Shown here: positions 44,002-55,139 of the stretch, piece after piece
Layout of the letters: every line of letters begins with the position of its first letter
How positions within the stretch are numbered: the first letter of the stretch is position 1
Assembly: GCA_016271365.2 (NCBI GenBank)
Contig: CM057456.1
Coordinates: forward strand, 666,217,501-666,281,500
Direction: 5' to 3'
DNA: 64,000 nt
Source: Neoceratodus forsteri
Lineage: Eukaryota > Chordata > Ceratodontiformes > Ceratodontidae
Translations under genes and position numbers: made by a program
The notes under the pieces: model-generated
The model's database searches: none
What the model was told of the DNA's origin: nothing
Seen by the model: the letters and a program-made list of their open reading frames with translations, nothing else

Positions 44002-46108
44002 CATAGAAACATAGAAGTTGATGGCAGATAAGGACAGCAAGGCCCATCTGGTCTGCCCATTTCTTTTTCTACCTTATAAATGTGCCATCAATCTTTGCTC
44101 TGTCAGTGGTCTATCTATTCATACTCATCTGTATTGCTCCCTTATGCCTATCCCATGCCTGTTTGAAGCCCTGCACTGTATTCATAGCCACCACTTCCTG
44201 AGGTAGGCCATTCCATGCATCCACCACCCTTTCTGTGAAAAAGAATTTCCTCACACATTCCCCCTTAATTGGTCTCCCTCTAGTCTCCTGCTGTGTCCTC
44301 TTGTCCTGCTATTTTTCTTATATTTAAACATGTTAGAATCTTTCACCTTGTTAATGCCCTTAAGGTGTTTGAATGTTTCAATCATATCACCTCTCTCCCT
44401 CCTTTGCTCAAGGGTATACATATTGAGCTCTGTTAATCTGTCCTCATATGTCTTCTGATGCAGTCCCTGCACCATTTTGGTTGCCCTTCTCTAGACTGCC
44501 TCAATTTGGTTAATGTCCTTGTGAAGGTGTGGCCTCCAGTACTGCATGCAGTACTCCAGAAGGGGCCTAACCAGCATCTTGTAAAGTGGGATATTACCTC
44601 CCTTTTATGACTTGTGATACCCCTACTAAATCAACCTAACATCCCCCCTAGCCTTACCTACTGCTTTAGAGGTCTGCTTGGATGATTTCAGGTCATCGGT
44701 GATGATGATGCCCAAGTCTCTTTCTTCCTTTGTGACTGCCAGCAACTGCCCTCCCAGCCTATAGGTGGCTTCAGAGTTTCTCTTCCCTATGTGCATGATC
44801 TTGCACTTCTTTGCATTAAATCTCAGTTGCCACTCTTCTGACCATTTTGCTAGTTTATCTAGATCTCTTCTCATTCTGCCCACCCCTTCCGGATCATCTA
44901 CTCTGTTGCAGATCTTGGTGTCATCTGCAGACAGACAAGCCTTACCCTCTGGTCCATCTGCAATGTCACTAATGAAGATATTGAAGAGGACTGGCCCCAG
45001 GACTCATTCTGGAGGTACCCCACTTGTGACTTGCATCTCTTCTGACTGTATACCATTTACCACCACTCTCTGTTTTCTGCCCATCAACCACTTTGCCACC
45101 CAGTTGACCAACTTCTGACCCACCCCGAGCCTACCCAGCTTATTTACCAATCTTCTATGTGGAACAGTGTTGAAAGCTTTGCTGAAGTCAAGGTAGGTGA
45201 CATCAACTGCCCCCTTGGTCCACCACTCTGGTTACCCAGTCAAACAAATCTATGAAATTATCTTGACAGGACCTTCCTTTTGTAAACCCATGCTGTCTTG
45301 GATCCTGTGCCCCTATGGATTCCATGTGTTGCACTATCCTTTCCTTAAGGAGCACCTCCATAATCTTGCCCACTACTGAGGTAAGACTGACTGGTCTGTA
45401 GTTCCCTGCCTCCTCCCTGCTACCACTCTTGTGGAACTGGATCACATGAGCCCTTCTCCAGTCTTCTGGGACCTCTCTTGTGCTCAGAGACTCACTAAAC
45501 AGTTCTGCTAATAGCTCTGCTAGTTCCACCCTTAGCTCCTTAAGTACCCTGGGATGTATGCCATCAGGTCCCATTGCTTTGTCCACCCTGAGCTTAGCGA
45601 GCTCTTGTAGGACCCTTTCTTTTGTGAAGGGAGTAGTGCTCACCTCCTTCCCCCGTGTCCATGGTGCTGAGCTGTGGGTCCTGCCCTACCTTCTTTTCAG
45701 TAAATACTGAGCAAAAATATCTATTTATGATAGTTGCTTTTACAGGGTCCTCCTCCTCACATGCCCCCTTTTCTCCTTTGAGTTTAGCAATACCCCCATC
45801 TGGACTTTCTCCTTTCACTAAGGTATCTATAGAAAGTCTTGTCACCTTCTTTTACTGTTTGTGCTAGTGTTTCCTCACTTTGGGACTTTGCCTGCCTTAC
45901 TGCCTTCCCTGCTTCCCTTAGGGCAGTTTGGTATGCCTCCCTATCTTCATCCCACTGTGTTCCCTTATATTTCCTGAAGGTCAGCCTTTTGGCTCTAATC
46001 TTTTATGTTACTGTATTTGAGAACCAAAGTGGTTTACTTCTTCTTTTGCACTTCCTTTTCTGTCTAACACAGTTGTCTCATAACGTCATTGATGCCCTTG
46101 GGGTTAGA
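44002..46108 (-). mobile_element. CR1-like LINE inserted in L1
   Basis: A minus-strand CR1. The 3' end is at the left (ACATAGAAACATAGAAGTTG, ATGGCAGATAAGGACAGC) and the truncated 5' end at about 46072. It is flanked by the 7-bp repeat GGGATAA at 43995-44001 and 46109-46115; taking it out rejoins the L1 frame (..AAWDKAHRMTLTKLQ..). The last ~35 bp before the right duplication (about 46073-46108) are not CR1 but an inverted copy of L1 sequence from about 46405-46440. Confidence 0.88.
44251..46060 (-). pseudogene. CR1 ORF2: linker, RT and C-terminus
   Basis: From the 5' side: KRKCKRRSKPLWFSNTV and FRKYKGTQWDEDREAYQTAL (46050-45900), then YRYLSERRK. 45594-45845 contains YFCSVFTEKK. 45203-45643 (146 codons) contains VDKAMGPDGIHPRVLKEL, NYRPVSLTSVVGKIMEVLL and GFTKGRSCQDN, the RT fingers and palm. 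The catalytic box region near 44915 reads LSADDTKICNRV, with FADD changed to SADD. 44626-44883 contains KLAKWSEEWQLRFNAKKCK and DLGIIITDDLKSSKQ. 44251-44475 contains RRERGDMIETFKHLKG. Stops and frameshifts separate the pieces; it is better preserved than the CR1 at 17.2-19.0 kb. Confidence 0.9.
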
Positions 46109-46115
46109 GGGATAA

Positions 46116-47410
46116 GGCCCATAGAATGACCCTGACCAAATTACAGGCTAATCTGGCCACTCTGAAATGGCACTTCAAGGCCACCCTCCATACTACTCCT
46201 GATGGCACCTTGCACCATCAAATCGCTGGCCTCAAATATCAGATCAGTGCTATCCTACATCAGAAAGTTGAATGGCTTCTCCTCAGGTCGAAACAGACCT
46301 ACTAGGATAGTGGAGAAAGGTCTGGTAAGCTCCTCACTTTCTGAATCCACAAACAACAGGTGGTCACCTGGATACATGCCCTCCATACCAAAGCAGGCTC
46401 CATAGCCTTTAATCCCAAGGGCATCAATGATGCTATGAGACAATTTTATGAATCCCTCTACCAATCTCACTCTACTAACACCAACTCACTGCTATTGCAA
46501 GGTGTTGAAATCTTCTGCCAGCATGCCCCACTCCTGGTCCTTACCCCTGACCAGGTAGCACATCTCCATGCCCCTATCTCATGTGAAGAGCTGCATCTGG
46601 CACTGTCAAAGATGGCTTGAGGGAAAGCCTCTGGCCCTGACGGTATGTCTGTAGAATTGTATCAAGCCCTAGGACTGGACATCCTTCAGCCACTCCAGCT
46701 CACCTTACAGGCCTCTCATGTAACCAGATCCCTCCCTCCCTCCTACAGTGAGAGATGCGCTTATTACTCTTCTCCCCAAAAAATCCACTGACCCACAGGA
46801 TTGTGCCAACTTTTAGCCTATATCATTATTATCTGTTGATACAAAGATTTTAGCCAAAGCTCTGGCCACTAGAATGATGTCTGTTCTCCCATCAATTATT
46901 CACCCCACACAAGCTGGCTTTATGCAGGGCAAAGCTGGGGTAGACAATATCAGACTTTTGCTCAACCTTCAATGGTTTGCATCTAAAATCATCTCACCCC
47001 ATGGCCACCTTAGCAATTGACTTTCTTAAGGTGTTTGATTCCATAGAGTGGAATTACTTGCATGAGATTCTTTGACTTTATGGGTTTGGGGCTTATTACT
47101 GACAGTGGGTTGCATACACTTTACTGTTCCCCTATGGTCTGCATTCTCACTAATATTGACATTTCTCTTCCCTTTCCCCTCCACAGGGGTACTAGGCAAG
47201 GCTGTCCCCTCTCCCCTTTTATTTCTGGTAGCCCTGGACCCCCTTCTTGGGGTCCTTATTGCCTCCCCATGGATCCACGGCATCGAAGATGCTGGTCATC
47301 CATATCTAGTGGCGGCATATGTAAATGACCCCCTCCTAACCTTATCTAGTCCTCAGCAATTGATCCCAGAGGTGCTCCAGGTCTTAGATAGCTTTGCAGA
47401 CCCATCTGGC
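46116..47410 (+). pseudogene. L1 ORF2 reverse transcriptase, broken
   Basis: Resumes after the CR1 with MTLTKLQANLATLKWHFKA. It includes SIAFNPKGINDAMRQFYESL (46390-46450), LALSKMA.GKASGPDGMS (46590-46645), degenerate RT motifs, GTRQGCPLSPF (47190-47220) and AAYVNDPLLTL (47305-47340). The catalytic YADD is changed to YVND, so the enzyme would be inactive even without the frame breaks. Confidence 0.85.
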
Positions 47411-47412
47411 TT

Positions 47413-49040
47413 GTGAGTCAGCCAAAAAAGATCACCCTGGCCCCCCTGAATGCTAACTGCACAAGTGGCTGTCAACAGGGCACCAATCTCTCTTGGGCTG
47501 CCCAGGTCTTTGCTTACCTTGGCATACAGTTACCAACCAAATGGTCTGCTCTTGAGTCAGTTAACATCCCCCCTCTACTGGCACAACTGTCCACAGAAGT
47601 GGAAATATGGCACAAACTGCAACTCTTACCACTGGGCAAAGTGGCTGCAGTCTGTATGCTCCTCTTTCCCCAGCTTTTGTACCTATTTAACAATTTACCA
47701 ATATCTCTCTCTCTTAAACTCTTCACCTCTCTAGAACGTTTGGTCTCCTGCTTGCTCTGGGACAATAGACTGCCTAGCTGGAGTAAACAAAAACTGAGAG
47801 CACACTGGTTTCGGGGGAGGGGTAAATACCCCATGGCTCCTGGGCTACCACTTGTCCTGTATGGTGGCACATGAGACTAAATGGTTTGTACCCAGTCCTT
47901 TGGGCACCCCTTTCTGGGTCAAGTTGGAAACTGACTTGGCAGGTGGGATGGCCTTCTATTCCCTTCTAACACCATGGTCACAGTCACCTCAGCACCTTCC
48001 GCCCACTGTCACCAACACAGCTTGTGCTTGGAAGCTCCTTATGTCCAAATCACACATGCCTAAACAGGCTTGGCACCCCCCAACATGATATGTTCCACTG
48101 TGGTGCAATGTCCTCATTCAAATTGACGGATCTTTGGTATACTGGCCCTCCTGGCAAAGATGTGGTGTCCAGATGATTCAGGACATTTGCTCATCTAGCC
48201 CCATCTCTTTATTATCCTTTGCCTAGCAGCAAGCTAAATTCTCCCTGCCACATAAAGATTTTTGGTAATACTTCCAGATTCTCAGTGTTATACAATCTCT
48301 CCTTACCAGTCATCCGGACACCACACTTTGGCAATGGTTAAATGATCTCCACACCTACCCTACCTTGAAAGACCTACTGAGTCATTTTTATAACACCTGG
48401 ATGGACTCCCAACCAAATGTCACCCTATCCTGCAGACTGAAATGGGCTGAACAATTGGGCTCCCCCTATCTCTGAAGAACAGTGGAATTCTTATCTCAAA
48501 GACACCTACCACATCCATAGAGACACCAAAAGTAGTTTCCTTCAGCTTAAAATCCTGTTGTTTTGGCACTGCACTCTAGTGGCCCTTCATGCACAAGGTC
48601 TGCTCACCCACACACAATCCTGGTGGTGTTTGCAAACCAATGCCTACCTCATGCATCTACTCTGGTCTTGCCCACACCTGACCACATTCTGGACCATGGT
48701 GGCCTTTGACTTTTCCAAGGTGTTGAAGTCTCTGATTGCTGTCACTGACTCTAAGCTGCTCTTGGGTGACACAGCCTCCTTGACTGGCATACCCAAACCT
48801 CTCTGAGACTGGGCCCTCCTAGCCCTCTTAGAGGCAAAATGCCTCCTTCTTATGCACTGGTGCCAAGAATCATTTCCAGCTCAGAAAGCATGGCATGCGG
48901 CTTTAGCTCATCTATCCCTCTTCAAAAGACTATCCTATCTGCAAGGGAACAATATGCACCACTACCAGTCTAAATGGGGGCTGCACTTACAATCTGATAT
49001 TTGCAAACTCCATGAACCACCTGCAAATCCTCCTGTATAA
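47413..49040 (+). pseudogene. L1 ORF2 C-terminal region
   Basis: 47413-47874 (153 codons) contains FAYLGIQLPT and LLPLGKVAAVCMLLFPQLLYL and LVSCLLWDNRLP, the region after the RT in which L1 proteins read LGRINLIKM..FQ..P. 48558-48806 contains WWCLQTNAYLMHLLWSCPHL, the C-terminal Cys/His motif. 48852-49040 is the terminus (VMHWCQESFPAQKAW equivalents). Stops separate the blocks. Confidence 0.8.
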
Positions 49041-49342
49041 TTGGCTGCTTTACCTATTCATACTAGTGTTCTAGTTTGTTACTGATACATTATAGTGGGT
49101 GTAAGTACTTGCTCTACACATTTGTATTGCTCTCAATGCTTTAGTTCAGACCAATATGTATACCTATTTCACTGCTACTTCTGAAACTATGACTTGTCCT
49201 GTATCTGTACCAGACAAGGTTATACCCTGTCCTTGACGCTGTATGATTCTGTATGCTTATCTTGCTGCACTTGGTACTGTGCGCTGCACTAAGAAAAACT
49301 CAATAAAACTTTATAAGATAAAAAAAATAAACTGTGATATAC

Positions 49343-50690
49343 TTTTTTGGAATAAATACTGCAATTTGTATGCCAGATTTTTAGGAACACCATTGGTCTG
49401 GTGACCCTCTGAAAAATCTGAGCAAAAAGTTTGTCCCCAAAAAGTATATTGCAATTTGCTGTACCAGGCAAATTGTTCCTGAAAATGTTTTGCATATCTA
49501 GATTATGATTCTCTGCATATTGACCTATTTTGTGTTTTCTCTGACTTTACAAGGGCTGCAAGCAAAAGCCCTTATCATGAAGAGCTATCAATCTGTGCTC
49601 TGTGCATTAACTTCTTTCATGTTTTATCTGACTGTGCAGGGTTTTCAGCCCCTTATCATGAAGAACTATCAGCCTATGTTCTCTGTTTAGTGCATTGTGC
49701 TAGCAACCAACTTGCAGAAATTCAGACTGGTCTAGTTGATATATACTTATGAGAATTTTCCAGATATATGTATAGCTTTTATATTTCACTTACAAGAAGT
49801 CAAATGTTCACTTTTAGGTACAATTTTTTTTTAAATAACCTACCATATTTACATGTGGTTATGACTCAAACCTAGATCAGGATGTAAAGTAATTTCTGTC
49901 TTATGAAAATACCAGCATTCTGAAGTATAGTTACTAAAATGTGTACTGAGTTTCATTTTTCCAGTTACTATAGCAAGAAAGCATTAACCACCATCTAAGG
50001 ATCATAGCACAGTTGCTTGTCTTCGAGTAACTATGAAATGCTCAGTGAAATCACAGAACTTCATATGTATCACAAAAACAAGTGTTTAGCTCTTTTTTTA
50101 TATACCCATTAAAGAAATCAGAGCTACGGGATATACTGTATACTAGTTACTAAAACATTGATATTTCTTCTACTCATTCTATATGTTGATGAGGATGACT
50201 CTTTTTAAAAAAAAGGTGCTTTACAGATAAATAAGCAATGACCAGTATCTGAAGAATGAGGTGGATGATCTGCTTGCTTTAATGTACAGTACATGACTTA
50301 ACAACAGATAAGTGAAGTTTATCTGGATTGACCTTAGAGTTTGCTGTGTAAAACTGTAAGTAAAATTGCTATTTATTTGTTTACTTCAAGTTTGGTCTAG
50401 TAGAGCACACTAAACATAAAGTTTTTTTCCAAGTGCAACCAGTGGGAGGCAAAGGATATAGGGATTGAAGAGGGCCCAACCATTCATCTTAATGAGTATT
50501 AACTTCTGTATATCAGTTATATGTAAATAAATATAGGGGGTGCAGCTAGCCTCTATAAGGTGTACAGAGAGTGTAGGGACTGATCCACCAGTGAAATAGT
50601 AAGGGGAGGCAACAGTAACTCAGGAAGAAGGATGGCACAATCATGTCCTGGCAAAGGGAGCTGGGCAGACTAGATGGTACAGAGGTATGA
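49343..50690. other. Mostly unassigned
   Basis: AT-rich sequence. The only structure is the short tandem duplication at 49511-49685. Confidence 0.4.
49511..49685. repeat. Tandem duplication, 81-88-bp period
   Basis: CTCTGCATATTGACCTATTT...CCCTTATCATGAAGAGCTAT is repeated as CTCTGTGCATTAACTTCTTT...CCCTTATCATGAAGAACTAT. The plus-strand frame at 49505-49690 is open through both copies but has no known homolog. Confidence 0.75.
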
Positions 50691-50910
50691 GAAAGACGGG
50701 GGGGAAAACAGCAGGTGACAGAATAAGTGGGATGGAAAGGTGCAGAAAGGAAGAGAAAAGCTAGGAATAATTAGGGGTGGGGGGAATGGGGATGGGAAAA
50801 ACTGCAGGGGACAGGGTGGGGTGAGTGATGCTCTAAGTACATTTACAAAGGTACGGGATGCATGCATTGCTTTTGGGGTGAAGGGGAGGAGAAAGAAGAA
50901 AGGGAGGGGT
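50690..50910 (+). repeat. Purine-rich tract with G-runs
   Basis: About 220 bp of G/A-rich plus strand. 50775-50822 contains at least five runs of three or more G within about 48 nt, compatible with a G-quadruplex. Confidence 0.7.
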
Positions 50911-51203
50911 TGTTCCATGAGGAGCAACAGTAAATTTTAAATAACAACCACATATCTATTGAAATTGCTTTTTAGTAATTGTCCACAAGATTTGTGAATA
51001 CAAGCTCCAGTGTGTAAATGATTACTGACAGCAGTAAGCTTTCATCAAGATAGTAGCTGGACTTTCCAGTATCATTCATAAGAATTACTGGCTGTATGCA
51101 AATCACAGTGTTTAACATTTTGATTTGTGATACAATAGCATGGATGGAAGAACTGGAACAAGTAACTTTATTTCTCCCAACCCCCACTTTGCAAATTTGA
51201 CCG

Positions 51204-51782
51204 GTGATAACAATTCAATTATACCACGTACTTAAAAAAATGACCAATCAAATAAGCAGGCTGGCACATTACCTCCGTTGTAAATCTACTGATAATCATC
51301 ACAAAAAGTGCCAGCCTGCCACAGTCGTGTGCCACCCTAACACTACATCCTTCCGATACCCTAGCCAACTTCAAACAGCTGCCATATTGTCTACCACTAA
51401 CAGTAAATGTCAACTTCTGCACATATAAAAAAGGCAAATCGATACCTCTTTTGAGCTAATTGATAATGAAGAATTAGAGGAAATATTCTGCAGCCTACAA
51501 AATAAATCCACTGAAAATCAGGCCAGCCCCTAAAACAGCATACCTTCAATAAATCCAAATTTGGCACCAGTCCCTCAGTTTTCACAGGCCAAAACCACGG
51601 TCATCTATTCATCCACACAGCCACCAGCAGCACCCGCAGGGCAAAACTTAAACTCTTCGGGCCTCAGCATCTCTCCTCAAATGTCCAGTCCTACAACAGG
51701 CTCACTAAAGCAAGCAACGTGCTGTGCATCTCATTGCATGAACAAATCAAGGACTATTTTCTGTCGTGCACCAAAAAGGTAA
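51204..51782 (+). pseudogene. Decayed ~190-codon frame of unknown origin
   Basis: A single plus-strand frame from 51204 to about 51782 is interrupted by only two stops (near 51426 and 51534). The middle part (FELIDNEELEEIFCSLQNK) and the Ser/Pro/Gln-rich part (QFSQAKTTVIYSSTQPPAAP) look like protein sequence rather than chance. The last piece ends CCAAAAAG followed by GTAAAC, a good splice donor, and TTTTCACAG (51580-51588) is a good splice acceptor, so 51589-51779 could be an old exon. It may instead belong to a DNA transposon bounded by the hairpin at 51257 and the fold-back at 51846. I recognise no family. Confidence 0.35.
51257..51320. repeat. Short hairpin element
   Basis: Arms CAGGCTGGCAC and GTGCCAGCCTG, ~40-nt loop containing GTAAATC; resembles the hairpin at 9748-9806. 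Confidence 0.65.
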
Positions 51783-51845
51783 ACAAAAAACAATTTAACA
51801 TAAATAAAAAAGAAAACTTTTTTTTTTTTTTTAACAGTCCCACAG

Positions 51846-51993
51846 TATAATCGCAATAAGCCACTCAGAGGATGTGAGTTATCGGAGGATTTTCCACAGT
51901 TGGCGAGGATTTATCCACTTGACTACGCCTCATGAGCAAACCACGCCAGCCGTGGTAAATCTCCTGATAACCCCCTTTGTGGCTTATTGCTTA
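51846..51993. mobile_element. Fold-back MITE, CAATAA family
   Basis: Left arm TATAATCGCAATAAGCCAC..GAGTTATC.GGAG; right arm CTCCTGATAAC..GTGGCTTATTGCTTAA, its reverse complement. The termini match the element at 10643-10801. AACAGTC occurs just outside both ends (51833-51839 and 51994-52000) and could be a target duplication. Confidence 0.7.
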
Positions 51994-52000
51994 AACAGTC

Positions 52001-53095
52001 TCCCCCACTCCCCACACAAACAGAGTATTGAGAAATGTGTGAACCAATCACAGATTTACCCAAGAACCTCTTCCCTTTTCAAGTGCATCCATGAATTATA
52101 CATTCTCTCTGATTTCTGTCTCTCTGTCTTAAAATGTTGGTTTGGAAGAACTGGAAAGGTGAAAAGTATGGAAATATGATCTGCCCCATGGACTCAACTT
52201 ACTTTCAGAGAAAAGGATGCGTTTATCCCCTAAATATAACAATGCATTTCCAAAATCACAACCTGAGGACAGAGTGAATCATGGAGTTGTCATTTACTAC
52301 TACTTTTAAAAATGTTGGTGAGAGATTTTTTTAATGATTTCCAAGACATTGCATGTTAAATGCTGGTTCTTTTGGGGTATTTTTCTACATTAGTGAGTCT
52401 CCAAAGGGATGCTGGCAATGTGGTGCAAATCTTAGGTTATTTTTATTTTTGAAGCAAAAACCTTTTAGATCTTTTTCTGCTTGGACAATATGACGTACAG
52501 CCAGAAGTTCAAATCTACCTACTATTCACACCACATGGCATCGTGTACATCTATGGATAGAATTTCAAAAAATCTCAGACTGCACTGACAGATTATTATT
52601 GAAGCAAAATATAAAACATTTCATCGCCTGGCTCAAAACTGTCCAAGATTAAAAACAAACATGCACTCTTGCAGCACTGCCAGAACAATTAGATCAGTTC
52701 TTACCTTTTTTAAACTGAAGATATTTGTCTCTTCTATCTTATTGTTGGCATCTTAGGTGTTATCTGTCAGTCTGCTGTTTCAAGTGAGTACAGCTTGTAT
52801 ATGTGAAAAGTATGATGCACAGCACTTCCTGTGTGGAAAGTAATTGGTCACACTTAGAAGCTACAGAGATGCAGAGCTACTGTGTATGTACTATTTTTGT
52901 GTGTTCTGATGCCTTTTGCACTCTGAATGGGTAAGTACTTCGTGGTCAGACAAAATGCAATCCTCTACAAACCTGTCTGGTTCTTAGAAGCAACTAAACC
53001 AGAAATGCATTTAATTAATTATAAATATTTATGAATAGAAGGAAGCTAATATGGAGAATGCACTTCTGGACTATTTTCTAGCATGGCATATAGAG
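52001..53095. other. No recognisable feature
   Basis: No coding, tandem or inverted structure recognised. Confidence 0.4.
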
Positions 53096-53099
53096 TAGT

Positions 53100-53690
53100 A
53101 GACTAGGGACGGTGTCATACTGGACCTAGTTCTGTGAAATTTGGACAACATAGGGTAACAGCAAAATATCCACAAAGGTCATGTGATCATACCACAGTGT
53201 GACTCAACATAACTCCTGAAGTACAGTGACAGAGGTTACAGATGCTAGTTCTGGACTTTAGAAGGACTGATTTCATGAAGATGGAAGGAGAGATGGATTG
53301 AGGGAGAGCTTAGGGAGAAACTCAAGGGGTTAGGATATTTTGAAGTGGTGGAGAATAAATCAGAAGCAATCAGACAGTGACAGGCAGGGTTCCTATGGAT
53401 TGAAAGGTTGTAGGTGTTGTTTCTCTACACAAGAATGGAGACAATGAAGAACATGGCAACTACAGGCCAGTCCACCTTAACTCTATTGCAGGAAAGGTGG
53501 CTTGAAACTATAGTCAAAGAGCAGCTGGCTGGTTTTCTGGAGAGTCATCATCTCTAGAAGAGTAAATTGTAGGGCTTCATGAAAGGGAGGAACCACTAAA
53601 AGCTGTGGACGAATTCTAGGTGCTGAACATTCTGTATCCGGATTTTAACAAGACCTTTCAGTCAGTGCTCGATAGATATCCTGTGACTCA
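53100..53690 (+). pseudogene. CR1-like LINE, linker and RT start
   Basis: The conceptual product contains VLDFRRTDFMKME (VLNFSRADF-like), VVSLHKNGDNEEHGNYRPV, HLNSIAGKVA and GFMKGRN, then RILTRPFSQ (DFSKAFDSV-like). This is the CR1 region entering the reverse transcriptase. No long frame survives. Confidence 0.75.
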
Positions 53691-55135
53691 GTAATGGTAG
53701 GAAGGGTGGTGCAGGAGGGGCATCCACCCTGGGCACAAGCCAGGGGTGGGCACACAATGTCCATCCCACACTGATTAAATATATATATATATACCTGTGG
53801 CTTCCGTGTACATCTGCTGAATCCCAATATTATTCTTTGGCATGGGTGACACCCTTACTGGCTCTGGCTCAGCCCGCCACATCTGCTTAATTTTACCCCA
53901 TCCCATTAGGTCGGTCACTGCTGAGATGCACTCCCAGTTTTCTGCTTAACTGCAGCCTAAGTGGAACCAAATTCCTGGTTGGTCAATTCAGAATGTGATT
54001 CTCACTTCTGTCTGTGATCTCCCGCACTGGTGGCTGCAGAAGAATAAAAGCACAGGCTGTGGTGTACTCTGGCTGATAATTGTCCAACAACGTAGCTACT
54101 TGCTTTACCTTTTTATTTGATAAACTAAAGAATCTTGCTATGCTGGTCACTAGAGTGGAGTGGTTGCTGCTACTACTTTAGTATACTAGTCTTCACTAAG
54201 TGACTGTTGCTGGCTTGCTGCTTGAGTAGTGTGTTTGCTACTAATTTTACCTTCCCCCAACACCCTCAGTCTGTCTCTGCCCAGATTGCTTGCTTTGCTG
54301 CTTCCTTGCCTTGCTCTGCCACTTGCTTTCACTTCTCATCACAGTAAGTTTTTCTTTTTTTTAATTATTAGAAATGAATTGTGACTGATGAGGGGTGATG
54401 GTTGGCTGTCAGGTCAGTGTGAGTTTATGTCTCTGGCACTCCTCCTACACATGTAAGTCTCAGAATTTTGTTACTCTGTTTTTTTTATGTTTATGGGTGT
54501 CTGTCTACCATGTCTTTGATCCCTAACTTACTCTGACTACTAAGCCACAAGGTATTGGTGGCATTGTATGGCTATCACTCTGTGAAAATAATAAATATTA
54601 TACAATGGTAAGAAAGAATCCTGGTCTCTGATTGGTCAGTCTAGGACTGGACCCATGATGTTATCCCGACACAACATCATGGGCCTAGTCTCAGCCTCAC
54701 TGTGAGCCTGTAGATAACCATTTGGCACTCTCTTTTTTTGCATCTTCTCTTAAGAAACAAAAATATTCTTTTACACTAACAACAACATTCTTTAAAAAAA
54801 AATTTATTCTGTATTACTTGTTGTAAAGTAATTCTTATAAATATTTGTTTCTCATGTTTTAATATAACTCATTACATATGTTTATTAATGCTTTTACTAC
54901 TACAACAATTGTCTTGTGTCAGGTGTTACATTCACCATGGTGTGTGGTGCCACTTGTTACATTCACCACACTACAGTTCTTTTATCTCAGGAACCTGTGA
55001 CGCTTTTATCTCTCAATATGTTTCTTTTATCATACATAAGTCATAATATCTTGAAAAGTATCACAAATGTAATCTAGTAGTAATTTGAAAATGTTACCCT
55101 CTTGTTACATTTTGGTAACCTCTTTTCATGAACAG
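53691..55135. other. Unassigned; small microsatellite and hairpin
   Basis: A short (TA)n lies near 53779-53793. A hairpin at about 54640-54690 pairs CCCATGATGTT with AACATCATGGG, flanked by partly complementary CTAGGACTGG and CCTAGTCTCAG. 54.2-54.35 kb is a TTGC/TTGCT-rich low-complexity stretch. Confidence 0.5.
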
Positions 55136-55139
55136 ACCC

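Larger units (their letters stand above)
40200..49325 (+). mobile_element. Full-length L1/Tx1-like LINE with nested insertions
   Basis: It starts GGGGCGTGGTTTAGCC..CAAGATGGCAGC, a 5' end typical of L1 elements, and ends AATAAAACTTTATAAGATAAAAAAAA. A 17-bp target duplication flanks it: AATAAATTATAATATAC (about 40183-40199) and AATAAACTGTGATATAC (about 49326-49342), 14/17 identical, all three differences transitions. It contains ORF1 (about 40504-41510), an unusually long spacer, ORF2 (43090-49040), a SINE at 41741-41963 and a CR1 at 44002-46108. Without the two insertions it is about 6.8 kb. Many stops and frameshifts mark an old copy. Confidence 0.9.
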
